Source: a virus
IMG/VR virus record: IMGVR_UViG_3300047471_000616
Coordinates: 32,021 to 96,020 of that record
Length of the DNA: 64,000 nt
Strand: one strand, 5' to 3'
A program made the position numbers and the translations under genes. Numbering within the stretch: the first letter of the stretch is position 1; each line of letters starts with the position of its first letter. The notes below the pieces were generated by a model. The model did not search any database. It saw only the letters and a list, made by a program, of their open reading frames with translations, and was not told where the DNA came from. This document shows positions 57,197-64,000 of this stretch, piece after piece.

Positions 57197-58696
57197 CTAG
57201 CCTATCCGCCAGTTAGTGCCGTCGCACCACACTGGCACTGTGCTACCAGCACCACCAGTTCCGGCAACAATTGCTCCAATGTTGGTATTGTTCGTTACTG
57301 CAACCGTGCTATCGGTCACAAACATCCTAACGCCCTTGAAGCAGGAAGCGGGCGTCGGCAAGGCCGCGACAGTGTACGCCTGCGACGTGTTTATAATGTC
57401 GTACCCCAACAGCGTGCCAATGAACCCAGTCAGCAGGGCTGTCGCATTCGACATGAAGTTGTTTCGCACAGTCAAATACGAATTGCCGTCGCTGCGGAAC
57501 ACGCCGTCAACGGATACCCCCGGCCCATCCAGGAGCGTAGCCCCTGCACCGATGCTGTTGAGAAACAGCGGGTAGGCAGTAATGCTCGCGCCAAGAGCAC
57601 CCGCCGCCGTTCTGCTCAGCGTATAGGTGCCAGTCCCCCCGCTGCTTCCTGTCAACTGAACAACTACCGTTGCCCCCGGTGCCGTGCCGCCGCCCGATGG
57701 AAACGCAGTATTATCGTAAATGACCATTCCATTCCTGAGAGCCCCAGACCCAACGGCAGAAACCGTCAATGTAGTTCCAGAAATGGTCGCGGTGCCCGTA
57801 AACTTGGACGCAGCCTGGCCGCAGTTGATGGCATAAACCGAGCCATTGTTCTTGATGAACTGAAAACTTTCCGTTCTGGAACCCTGAATTATCATTGTGC
57901 TGCCAGAGACAACATCAACATCGCAATCATTACCATCGAACGCGGTATTGATGACGACCGGCGCGGTGGCGTTGTTGTTGGTCTTGATCCCTACGGCACA
58001 TGAGCCAATCGCGCCGCCGATCACCCGCATATTCAGTGAATTAGCCCCGGAGACAAACAGGCCGTATTGCTCATGCGGCCCCATGTTGCAATTCAAATAG
58101 GTGTTTTCCGAATTTGCGGCGCTAGCGGTCGACCCGTGTACCACCCCGTTGCTGGTGGTGCTGGTAGAGCAATTGACGATCAGATTGCTATGGGCGCTGG
58201 AGCCGCCATTGACGCCATCGGGGCCAAACCACAGGCAAGCCGTGTAGTGGTTGGTCGGGTCGGTCTTCCCCTCAAAGCTGATCCCGGAAATCTCACAGAA
58301 ATTGCAACCGTCGAGCCACAGAGCAGCTATGATGTTATCCGCAGTCGGTGGCGTGGTAATCTGGCCCTGGTAGTTTATGACCGACGAAAATTGCCCGTCG
58401 CCAAATATCCTGCCGCCCCACACCGCCGTCACCCGCAGTGACGAGTTGATCAGGTACGTCCCATGCGGGAAATAGACTGGGGTATTATTAGGGCCGCCAC
58501 CGTTGCCGTGAGGAGAGGCATTGGTGCCGAATGCAGCATCGAATGCCGCTTGAATCGCAGCGGCATCGTCCGCCACTCCGTTGCCGACAGCACCGTAGTC
58601 CTTGACGTTGATGACTTGTGCGGCGCGGTCGCCAAGGCTACGCGAAGTGGTCGAGCCGGTCGATTTATACAATGCCGTGGCAATATTTACGGTCAT
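57197..58696 (-). CDS. Tail spike with pectate-lyase-like beta-helix
   Basis: The 499-residue product has, after a 30-residue head-binding part, the signature VINVKDYGAVGNGVADDAAA followed by AAFDAAFG and VYFPHGTYLINSSLRV, the start of Pectate_lyase_3 right-handed beta-helices. Repeating short strands continue to about residue 400 (FDGNDCDVDVVSGSTMIIQG). The C-terminus ends GGAGSTVPVWCDGTNWRIG. It probably binds or degrades a host polysaccharide. Catalytic residues cannot be assigned. Confidence 0.8.
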   Translation of the reverse strand: MTVNIATALYKSTGSTTSRSLGDRAAQVINVKDYGAVGNGVADDAAAIQAAFDAAFGTNASPHGNGGGPNNTPVYFPHGTYLINSSLRVTAVWGGRIFGDGQFSSVINYQGQITTPPTADNIIAALWLDGCNFCEISGISFEGKTDPTNHYTACLWFGPDGVNGGSSAHSNLIVNCSTSTTSNGVVHGSTASAANSENTYLNCNMGPHEQYGLFVSGANSLNMRVIGGAIGSCAVGIKTNNNATAPVVINTAFDGNDCDVDVVSGSTMIIQGSRTESFQFIKNNGSVYAINCGQAASKFTGTATISGTTLTVSAVGSGALRNGMVIYDNTAFPSGGGTAPGATVVVQLTGSSGGTGTYTLSRTAAGALGASITAYPLFLNSIGAGATLLDGPGVSVDGVFRSDGNSYLTVRNNFMSNATALLTGFIGTLLGYDIINTSQAYTVAALPTPASCFKGVRMFVTDSTVAVTNNTNIGAIVAGTGGAGSTVPVWCDGTNWRIG

Positions 58697-58827
58697 AGCC
58701 CAAGTACCCTTCCAGCATCGTCGACGAAGGAAGTGACGCCAGCGTTGTCAACGAAAACAGAGATATTTGCATCATCAACGAGATGCACCACTACCACTAC
58801 CGGCGGCGGTTTCGGCTTCTTACCCAT
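58693..58827 (-). CDS. 44-residue acidic-repeat protein, paralogue of its upstream neighbour
   Basis: The start overlaps the preceding stop as TGATG and the end overlaps the spike gene as ATGA. The product begins MGKKPKPPPVVVVV. Then HLVDDANISVFVDNAGVTSF and VDDAGRVLG match the neighbour's LIDDSNVLVFVDDGGFNFF and LDDIGDWLG. Each pattern is three strand-like VDD units. It may be a tiny structural or assembly factor for the spike. No known family. Confidence 0.6.
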   Translation of the reverse strand: MGKKPKPPPVVVVVHLVDDANISVFVDNAGVTSFVDDAGRVLGL

Positions 58828-58991
58828 CACGGACCCAATCTCACGGTAACATTAACGATCACATTGCCGGTTATGGGCAAGATCATGCCAATGTTCCCCA
58901 GCCAATCCCCTATGTCGTCCAGGAAAAAGTTAAATCCACCGTCGTCAACAAAGACCAGCACGTTGCTATCATCTATAAGCTGTGCAGCCAT
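58827..58991 (-). CDS. 54-residue acidic-repeat protein
   Basis: ATG 58991 follows AGGGGCTGGCG. The product has LIDDSNVLVFVDDGGFNFFL and DDIGDWLG, then a hydrophobic C-terminus MILPITGNVIVNVTVRLGP. It shares the DD-containing triple unit with the gene at 58693. Both lie between two fibre or spike genes and are fully coupled to them, which supports expression. Function unknown. Confidence 0.6.
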   Translation of the reverse strand: MAAQLIDDSNVLVFVDDGGFNFFLDDIGDWLGNIGMILPITGNVIVNVTVRLGP

Positions 58992-59000
58992 CGCCAGCCC

Positions 59001-59255
59001 CTACGGTGCGAACATCATGAACGGCAGTATGATAGGCTGCAACGCACCTGGGAAAAGAAACTGAGTAACTGTAGTTTTACCGCTACCGTGCTGTGAAAAT
59101 GCAGGGAAGGAATTGGTATAGCGCACCGTCGGTGTTGCACCTGTTCGCGGTTGTGGGGCACCAGGGTACCGGTAGTTCTGCACCGCAGTCTGGCCGCTGC
59201 CATGCTGCGGTAACGGCCCGCCGGGGAAGGCATTGGTGTAAGATAGCTGGGTCAT
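59001..59255 (-). CDS. Small repeat-containing spike-region protein
   Basis: The 84-residue product has two related units: YTNAFPGGPLPQHGSGQTAV with YRYPGAPQP, and YTNSFPAFSQHGSGKTTVT with FLFPGALQP. Each is about 40 residues of aromatic, Pro and Gly-rich beta-like sequence. It starts in ATGA overlap with the beta-helix gene. It could be a short trimer-forming adaptor or fibre segment. No family is recognised. Confidence 0.6.
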   Translation of the reverse strand: MTQLSYTNAFPGGPLPQHGSGQTAVQNYRYPGAPQPRTGATPTVRYTNSFPAFSQHGSGKTTVTQFLFPGALQPIILPFMMFAP

Positions 59256-60574
59256 TTCAACCTGTAATCTTCTGTGGATTGAGCAACGTATGGATCACTG
59301 GCCAAAACGGTGTCATTTGGCCCGGCACTGAGGTTGAGGTAGTTTGTCGTGTTGTTATAGAAGACATTCCAGTCAATATATTTCCTCAACCTTTCATTGG
59401 TTGTTGCCGTGCCAGTTTGCAGCTCTACCCCGTAGGTTGACGCTGTAGTATGATTGCTGATAATGTTATTGGCTACGACGAGGCCAGAACCCCCACCAGT
59501 CTCGTCAACAATGGCACTCCCGCCATTGCCATCAAAAATATTGTTGACAACAGAGACAAACCCAGTAAGGACATCAAGGCCCCGTTTCCCATTTTTGGCA
59601 ATAATGTTGTCGTGAATTTCATAATCGCCAGACGCAGCATTAACTATTACGGCAGAGCTGACGCAATCGTGAATGTTACACCACTGAACTGCCCCTGGCC
59701 CTGAACCTATGTAGACAACAGAATTTGCAACATTAGGTGTCCCTGCAGCTGATGAAAAAAACTCACAGCCAAGACATTGAACTGCACCATCACCGTTAAA
59801 ATAGATATCATCTCCAAGTTGGTCTATTACACATCCAATATAAACATTCGGGGCGGCATTTATGGTGTTCTGAAACATAACCTGACCAGCAGTCAAGGTA
59901 CCAGACACAACCCAAATACCCCGAAACTGTATACTGGCCATGGCCTTCATGAAGGCTGAAGTATTAATCTGAACAGTTGGCATACCACCAGTCGTATCTG
60001 GCGGGGCCTTGTATCCAGGCGTGGCCGGGTCATTGAGGAAATAGATGAAACCGTTAGTACTAAGGTTCCCGTTCACAATGCTGTTGCTTGAGGCTGCTGT
60101 GTAATCGTAGACATAAGACGCTGGATTTGGCACGGCCGTCCCAAGTATGTAAATTATGTTCCCAGGTACCAATGCAGCTGCCGTAGTCGTAGCGTTGGTC
60201 CAAAAATCACGCCAGGCACCACCCATCGCACCAGTCATTGCTGCACCTGCACCCGTGGTACAGGTACGGTCCAACGTCCAGGTGCTGGCAGCGGCGGCAG
60301 TGATGAAATACCATCCGGTGATAAAGTTCGTGCCGCCGGTAATGTTCACAACATTGGCAATATCAGCAGAGCTGCCGGTGACCCCCACCAAGGTGATGAT
60401 ATTGGTTATTCCTGCCGTCGTAGCGCGGACGGTAGTGCCATTGAAGGTGACAAATGCAGCATCCTGCTGTGAACGATCAGTCCCCGGCGTAGACAGACCA
60501 GCATCGTAGCCGCCACCATTGGTGTTGCTGCCGCCAGGACGGACGCGCCAAATAGCGGTTGGTTGGATAGTCAT
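59252..60574 (-). CDS. Right-handed beta-helix tail protein
   Basis: The 440-residue product has an N-terminal domain (IWRVRPGGSNTNGGGYDAGL) followed by parallel beta-helix rungs, including VQWCNIHDCVSSAVIVNAAS, YEIHDNIIAKNGKRGLDVLT, VVNNIFDGNGGSAIVDETGG and LVVANNIISN. The NNI/DNI turns are typical of pectin-lyase-fold proteins. It ends with a short tail, DTVLASDPYVAQSTEDYRLK. It is probably a tail spike or receptor-binding appendage; enzymatic activity is not evident. Confidence 0.75.
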   Translation of the reverse strand: MTIQPTAIWRVRPGGSNTNGGGYDAGLSTPGTDRSQQDAAFVTFNGTTVRATTAGITNIITLVGVTGSSADIANVVNITGGTNFITGWYFITAAAASTWTLDRTCTTGAGAAMTGAMGGAWRDFWTNATTTAAALVPGNIIYILGTAVPNPASYVYDYTAASSNSIVNGNLSTNGFIYFLNDPATPGYKAPPDTTGGMPTVQINTSAFMKAMASIQFRGIWVVSGTLTAGQVMFQNTINAAPNVYIGCVIDQLGDDIYFNGDGAVQCLGCEFFSSAAGTPNVANSVVYIGSGPGAVQWCNIHDCVSSAVIVNAASGDYEIHDNIIAKNGKRGLDVLTGFVSVVNNIFDGNGGSAIVDETGGGSGLVVANNIISNHTTASTYGVELQTGTATTNERLRKYIDWNVFYNNTTNYLNLSAGPNDTVLASDPYVAQSTEDYRLK

Positions 60575-60583
60575 TAAATCAAC

Positions 60584-60661
60584 TCAGAGCATGTTATTGG
60601 GGCCAGTGGCCAAGACAACTAGCTGCTTGAGTTGGGCTGGGGTTGCCCCGGCAACGCTCAT
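60584..60661 (-). CDS. 25-residue peptide gene
   Basis: ATG 60661 follows AAGGAGAACACACA, a good ribosome-binding site, and the frame ends at TGA 60584. The peptide reads MSVAGATPAQLKQLVVLATG plus PNNML, one amphipathic helix. It lies alone in a 99-base gap between two fibre genes, so both start signal and spacing support it. Function unknown; it may only couple translation. Confidence 0.5.
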   Translation of the reverse strand: MSVAGATPAQLKQLVVLATGPNNML

Positions 60662-60673
60662 TGTGTGTTCTCC

Positions 60674-63600
60674 TTACGGGAAGAGATAGCCAACAATGGA
60701 AGCTGCGTTAAGGATAGACTTGGTAGTGGCACTGACCCCAAAGGCAATGGTTATGCCAGCAGCAATATCCTGAGCCAGGCCAATGATACCGCCAGAAACG
60801 ACGGCAGCATTGACGTTGATGAAAGCGTTGGCTGCAATCGGGGCCGCAGCCACGTTCGTTGGCTGAGCCGTAGAAACAAGCACGGCTATGGTATTGAACG
60901 TGGCCACTGCCGACGTACCGACAACAGCCTGAACAGAGTTGATGCGAAGAGTTTTACCCGCTGGGATGACCCAGGCAGTTGTCGCTGCCGCTGCCTGTGT
61001 TACGCCAGTATAGACCGTGAACAGAAGGGTTGTCAGTGCCGCAGGCGGGATAGTTGTCGTGACAACTATCACCACTTGAGTTCTGGCTACATCAAAGACA
61101 CTTATGTCTCCGGTACCGACCATCACCACCAAGCCTGTGGCATTGACGGAAGGCACCCCGGTCGTCATCACCACACTGCTGATAGCAACAGTTACTGTCT
61201 GTGTGGGTGCAAGCCAAACTAACTGTCCGGTAACAGCAGCCTGAGTAGTTGTCAGCACTATGCCAGAAGCACTGATGGTGCCACTGACCAGTACCGATCC
61301 TGAGATGCCAACCGAACCTGAGACACCCACCGATCCAGTGTTAGTTACCGTTACCGTACCGGTTATGGTCGTAGTGACTGTGGCGGTAACAGTGGCCGTC
61401 AGACTGATGGTTTGAGTTGGGGCCAGCCAGACTACTGCACCTGTCACAGCGGCCTGGGTAGTCGTGGCAACAGCGGTAGAAGCAGCAAGTGCTACAGAAA
61501 GCGTCTGAGTTGGAGCCAGCCAAACGATCTGGCCAGTAACTGCGGCTTGGGTAGTTGTGTTTACTACCCCAGACATAGTGATGGTGCCGCTGACTACTGC
61601 AGAAACTGATGCACCTTGCTGGATGGTTACGGAAACACCGCTACTGACGGTGACTGTACCACTGATAGCAGCAGATACTGTCTGCGTAGGTGCCAGCCAA
61701 ACCAGTTGTCCGGTTACCGCTGCCTGGGTGGTAGTATTTCCTATTCCTGATACAGATATTGTACCAGACACTACAGCAGAAACAGAAGCACCCTGCTGAA
61801 TAGTGACTGAAACACCACTACTGACAGTGACCGTACCACTGACAACTGCAGATACGGAAGCACCCTGCTGGATAGTGACGCTTACACCGCTAGATACTGT
61901 AACCGTACCACTGACAGCAGCAGTAATCGTCTGTGTCGGTGCCAGCCAAACTAGCTGTCCAGTAGCTGCTACCTGGGTGGTAGTATTTCCTATTCCTGAT
62001 ACAGATATTGTACCAGATACTACTGCAGATACTGAAGCTCCCTGCTGAATAGTAACTGAAACGCCACTGCTGACGGTAACGGTCCCGCTGACAACTGCAG
62101 AAACTGAGGCTCCCTGTTGAATTGTTACGCTGACACCACTGCTGACAGTAACGGTCCCGCTGATAGCTGCAGATACAGTTTGTGTTGGCGCAAACCAGAC
62201 TACCGCGCCTGTGACAGCAGCCTGAGTAGTCGTAGCTACTGCGGTAGTACCAATGTTGACTGACAGTGTCTGCGTAGGTGCCAGCCAGACTACCGCACCA
62301 GTAACCGCAGCCTGAGTTGTCGTCGCTACTGCTGTAGAAGCACCTATTGCTACAGTTAGAGTTTGAGTGGGGGCCAGCCAGACAAGGACGCCAGTGGCGT
62401 TCGCTTGAGTAGTGGTCATCACCGGTCCAGACAGGGAAACTGTACCGGTGCCTACTGTGACGGTCCCACTGACAACCGCAGAAACAGATGCACCCTGTTG
62501 AATAGTGACCGAGACGCCACTGCTAACAGTGACTGTCCCAGACACAACCGCAGAAACCGAAGCTCCTTGTTGAATTGTTACCGAAACACCGCTGCTGACG
62601 GTAACCGTACCGCTCACTGCAGCCGAAATAGTTTGCGTCGGGGCCAGCCAAACCAGCTGTCCAGTTACTGCAGCCTGAGTAGTGGTGTTTACTATCCCAG
62701 ATGCAGTTATGGTCCCAGATACTACAGCAGAAACTGAGGCCCCTTGTTGAATGGTTACAGAAACACCAGAACTGACGGTTACAGTACCAGACACTACAGC
62801 AGAGACAGAAGCACCCTGCTGGATGGTAACTGATACACCAGAACTGACGGTAACTGTTCCGCTAATAGCTGCAGATACTGTCTGTGTCGGTGCAAACCAG
62901 ACTACTGCACCAGTAACCGCAGCCTGAGTAGTTGTAGCTACTGCTGTAGAAGCACCAACCGCAACATTGAGGGTTTGTGTGGGGGCAAGCCAAACTAGAA
63001 TACCAGTGGCATTGACCTGTGTTGTGGTCATCACTGGGCCAGACAGAGATACCGTACCGGTACCTACCGTAACTGTCCCGGAAACTACAGCAGAAACAGA
63101 AGCTCCCTGTTGGATGGTGACTGAAACACCAGAACTGACGGTAACTGTCCCACTGACAACCGCAGAAACAGATGCGCCCTGTTGGATAGTGACTGAAACA
63201 CCACTACTGACGGTAACCGTACCACTGATAGCAGCAGATACTGTCTGCGTAGGAGCCAGCCAAACCAGCTGTCCAGTTCCAGCTGTCTGAGTGGTGGTAT
63301 TTACTATCCCAGATGCAGTTACAGTACCAGAAACTACAGCAGAAACAGAAGCACCCTGCTGGATGGTAACCGAAACACCAGAACTGACGGTAACGGTTCC
63401 ACTGACAGCTGCCGTCAGGGTCTGTGTTGGTGCCAGCCAAACTAGTGCACCAGTCGCAGCAGCCTGAGTGGTTGTGGCTACTGCCGTAGTAGAGGCCGCA
63501 CCACTGACAGAAACAGTACCTGAGATTACAATTGTGTTAGAAACACTGACGGTACCACTGATAGCAGCAGATACTGTCTGCGTAGGAGCCAGCCAGACTA

Positions 63601-64000
63601 CAGCACCAGTGACTGCTGCTTGCGTCGTAGTAGCAAGAGCTGTCGTAGCGAAACTGGCACCACTGATCGAGACTGTGCCACTGACAGCAGCAGAAATCGT
63701 CTGCGTTGGACCCAGCCAAACTACCGCACCGGTAACCGCAGCCTGGGTAGTCGTAGCTACAGCAGTGGTGGCGAAACTGGCACCACTGATTGAGACTGTA
63801 CCACTAACAGCCGCACTAATTGTCTGCGTGGGTGCGATCCAGACTACCGCACCTGTAACAGCAGCCTGAGTGGTCGTGGCAACTGCTGTAGAAGCCCCAA
63901 TCACCACAGACAGTGTCTGGGTTGGAGCCAGCCAAACTACTGCACCGGTAACTGCCGCCTGGGTAGTCGTAGCTACTGCTGTAGTTGCGAAACTGGCTGT
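60674..64000 (-). CDS. Giant uncharged repeat protein, fibre-like (5' end outside the window)
   Basis: The frame is open from the right edge to TAA at 60674, at least 1108 codons, and the start lies beyond the window. Seventeen VWLAPTQT-type modules (usually preceded by TTTQAAVTG) are visible, separated by spacers built largely from 12 copies of a unit with SSGVSVTIQQGASVSAVVSG. Composition is Thr, Val, Ser, Ala, Gly and Gln. No Asp, Glu, Lys, Arg or His occurs from the edge to about base 61109. The last 147 or so residues form a distinct domain (PPAALTTLLFTVYTGV, WVIPAGKTLRINSVQAVVG). It is probably an elongated surface fibre; no known family is recognised. Confidence 0.7.
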   Translation of the reverse strand, partial: TASFATTAVATTTQAAVTGAVVWLAPTQTLSVVIGASTAVATTTQAAVTGAVVWIAPTQTISAAVSGTVSISGASFATTAVATTTQAAVTGAVVWLGPTQTISAAVSGTVSISGASFATTALATTTQAAVTGAVVWLAPTQTVSAAISGTVSVSNTIVISGTVSVSGAASTTAVATTTQAAATGALVWLAPTQTLTAAVSGTVTVSSGVSVTIQQGASVSAVVSGTVTASGIVNTTTQTAGTGQLVWLAPTQTVSAAISGTVTVSSGVSVTIQQGASVSAVVSGTVTVSSGVSVTIQQGASVSAVVSGTVTVGTGTVSLSGPVMTTTQVNATGILVWLAPTQTLNVAVGASTAVATTTQAAVTGAVVWFAPTQTVSAAISGTVTVSSGVSVTIQQGASVSAVVSGTVTVSSGVSVTIQQGASVSAVVSGTITASGIVNTTTQAAVTGQLVWLAPTQTISAAVSGTVTVSSGVSVTIQQGASVSAVVSGTVTVSSGVSVTIQQGASVSAVVSGTVTVGTGTVSLSGPVMTTTQANATGVLVWLAPTQTLTVAIGASTAVATTTQAAVTGAVVWLAPTQTLSVNIGTTAVATTTQAAVTGAVVWFAPTQTVSAAISGTVTVSSGVSVTIQQGASVSAVVSGTVTVSSGVSVTIQQGASVSAVVSGTISVSGIGNTTTQVAATGQLVWLAPTQTITAAVSGTVTVSSGVSVTIQQGASVSAVVSGTVTVSSGVSVTIQQGASVSAVVSGTISVSGIGNTTTQAAVTGQLVWLAPTQTVSAAISGTVTVSSGVSVTIQQGASVSAVVSGTITMSGVVNTTTQAAVTGQIVWLAPTQTLSVALAASTAVATTTQAAVTGAVVWLAPTQTISLTATVTATVTTTITGTVTVTNTGSVGVSGSVGISGSVLVSGTISASGIVLTTTQAAVTGQLVWLAPTQTVTVAISSVVMTTGVPSVNATGLVVMVGTGDISVFDVARTQVVIVVTTTIPPAALTTLLFTVYTGVTQAAAATTAWVIPAGKTLRINSVQAVVGTSAVATFNTIAVLVSTAQPTNVAAAPIAANAFINVNAAVVSGGIIGLAQDIAAGITIAFGVSATTKSILNAASIVGYLFP
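61109..64000 (-). repeat. Protein-level repeat array within the giant fibre-like gene
   Basis: Two unit types alternate: a 20-25 residue module ending VWLAPTQT (17 visible) and a unit of about 23 residues with GVSVTIQQGASVSAVVSGTV (12 visible), plus short linkers such as GTGTVSLSGPVM. Copies are nearly identical as protein but differ at many synonymous positions as DNA. The array continues past the window edge. Confidence 0.85.

Noticed and set aside
61109-64000. CRISPR-like or non-coding DNA repeat array
   Set aside because: Copies are periodic at protein level, differ at synonymous positions and keep one open frame, so this is a coding repeat and not a CRISPR array.
1-64000. Lysogeny genes (integrase, repressor, excisionase) and tRNA genes
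   Set aside because: None was found by reading both strands; the absence applies to this window only.

Overview
The window is an internal segment of the genome of a lytic-looking, short-tailed bacteriophage of a Gram-negative host. It is packed almost without gaps. Most neighbouring genes overlap by 1 to 30 bases, typically as ATGA or TAATG junctions. Several features point to an alphaproteobacterial host: a GcrA-type regulator gene (alphaproteobacterial cell-cycle family), a GT9-type TPR glycosyltransferase, a DUF5672 enzyme and small proteins of kinds I associate with alphaproteobacterial phages. No integrase, repressor or tRNA gene was seen. Both ends are cut: a gene enters at base 2 and a very long repetitive gene runs off the right end.

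Bases 1-20174 (plus strand) form the replication, recombination and repair arm: a DnaB-type helicase, an SNF2-type helicase, a small protein resembling the RNA polymerase alpha C-terminal domain, a TOPRIM primase, a DNA methyltransferase, a beta-type sliding clamp, a family A DNA polymerase fused to a family 4 uracil-DNA glycosylase, an HNH endonuclease, a DnaX-like clamp loader, an ssDNA-binding protein, a RecA-like recombinase, a PD-(D/E)XK nuclease and an SbcD/SbcC (gp47/gp46) pair. The phage thus appears to supply its own helicase, primase, polymerase, clamp, loader, SSB and recombination machinery. One hairpin terminator sits after the SSB gene.

Bases 20128-64000 are almost entirely minus strand. 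Transcription runs from beyond the right end towards base 20128 and meets the plus-strand arm tail to tail. In transcription order the region holds a giant uncharged repeat protein, beta-helix and tail-spike-like proteins with small companions, an O-GlcNAc-transferase-like enzyme, terminase small and large subunits, a P22-class portal, scaffold, major capsid and capsid accessory proteins. Three further glycosyltransferases follow, then a gp4-like head-tail adaptor, an HNH endonuclease, virion or ejection proteins (one with an ADP-ribosyltransferase-like domain, one with a lytic transglycosylase), a gp10-like tail hub, tail-collar and fibre proteins, and a lysis region (GH108 endolysin, Pam3-gp28-type holin, an alpha/beta hydrolase and two papain-like peptidases). 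The region ends with gcrA. No tape-measure, tail-tube or sheath gene lies between terminase and lysis, which supports a podovirus. A single small membrane-protein gene at 28006-28191 lies on the plus strand inside this block.

The most unusual items are the alpha-CTD-like protein, the apparent ATT start of the UDG-polymerase fusion, at least 964 consecutive codons without a charged residue in the right-end fibre-like protein, the four glycosyltransferases within the virion operon, and a ribosome-binding site buried in a hairpin before the second HNH gene. No stretch longer than about 190 bases lacks a plausible gene. The largest gaps are 46014-46199, 44450-44562 and 15004-15100.
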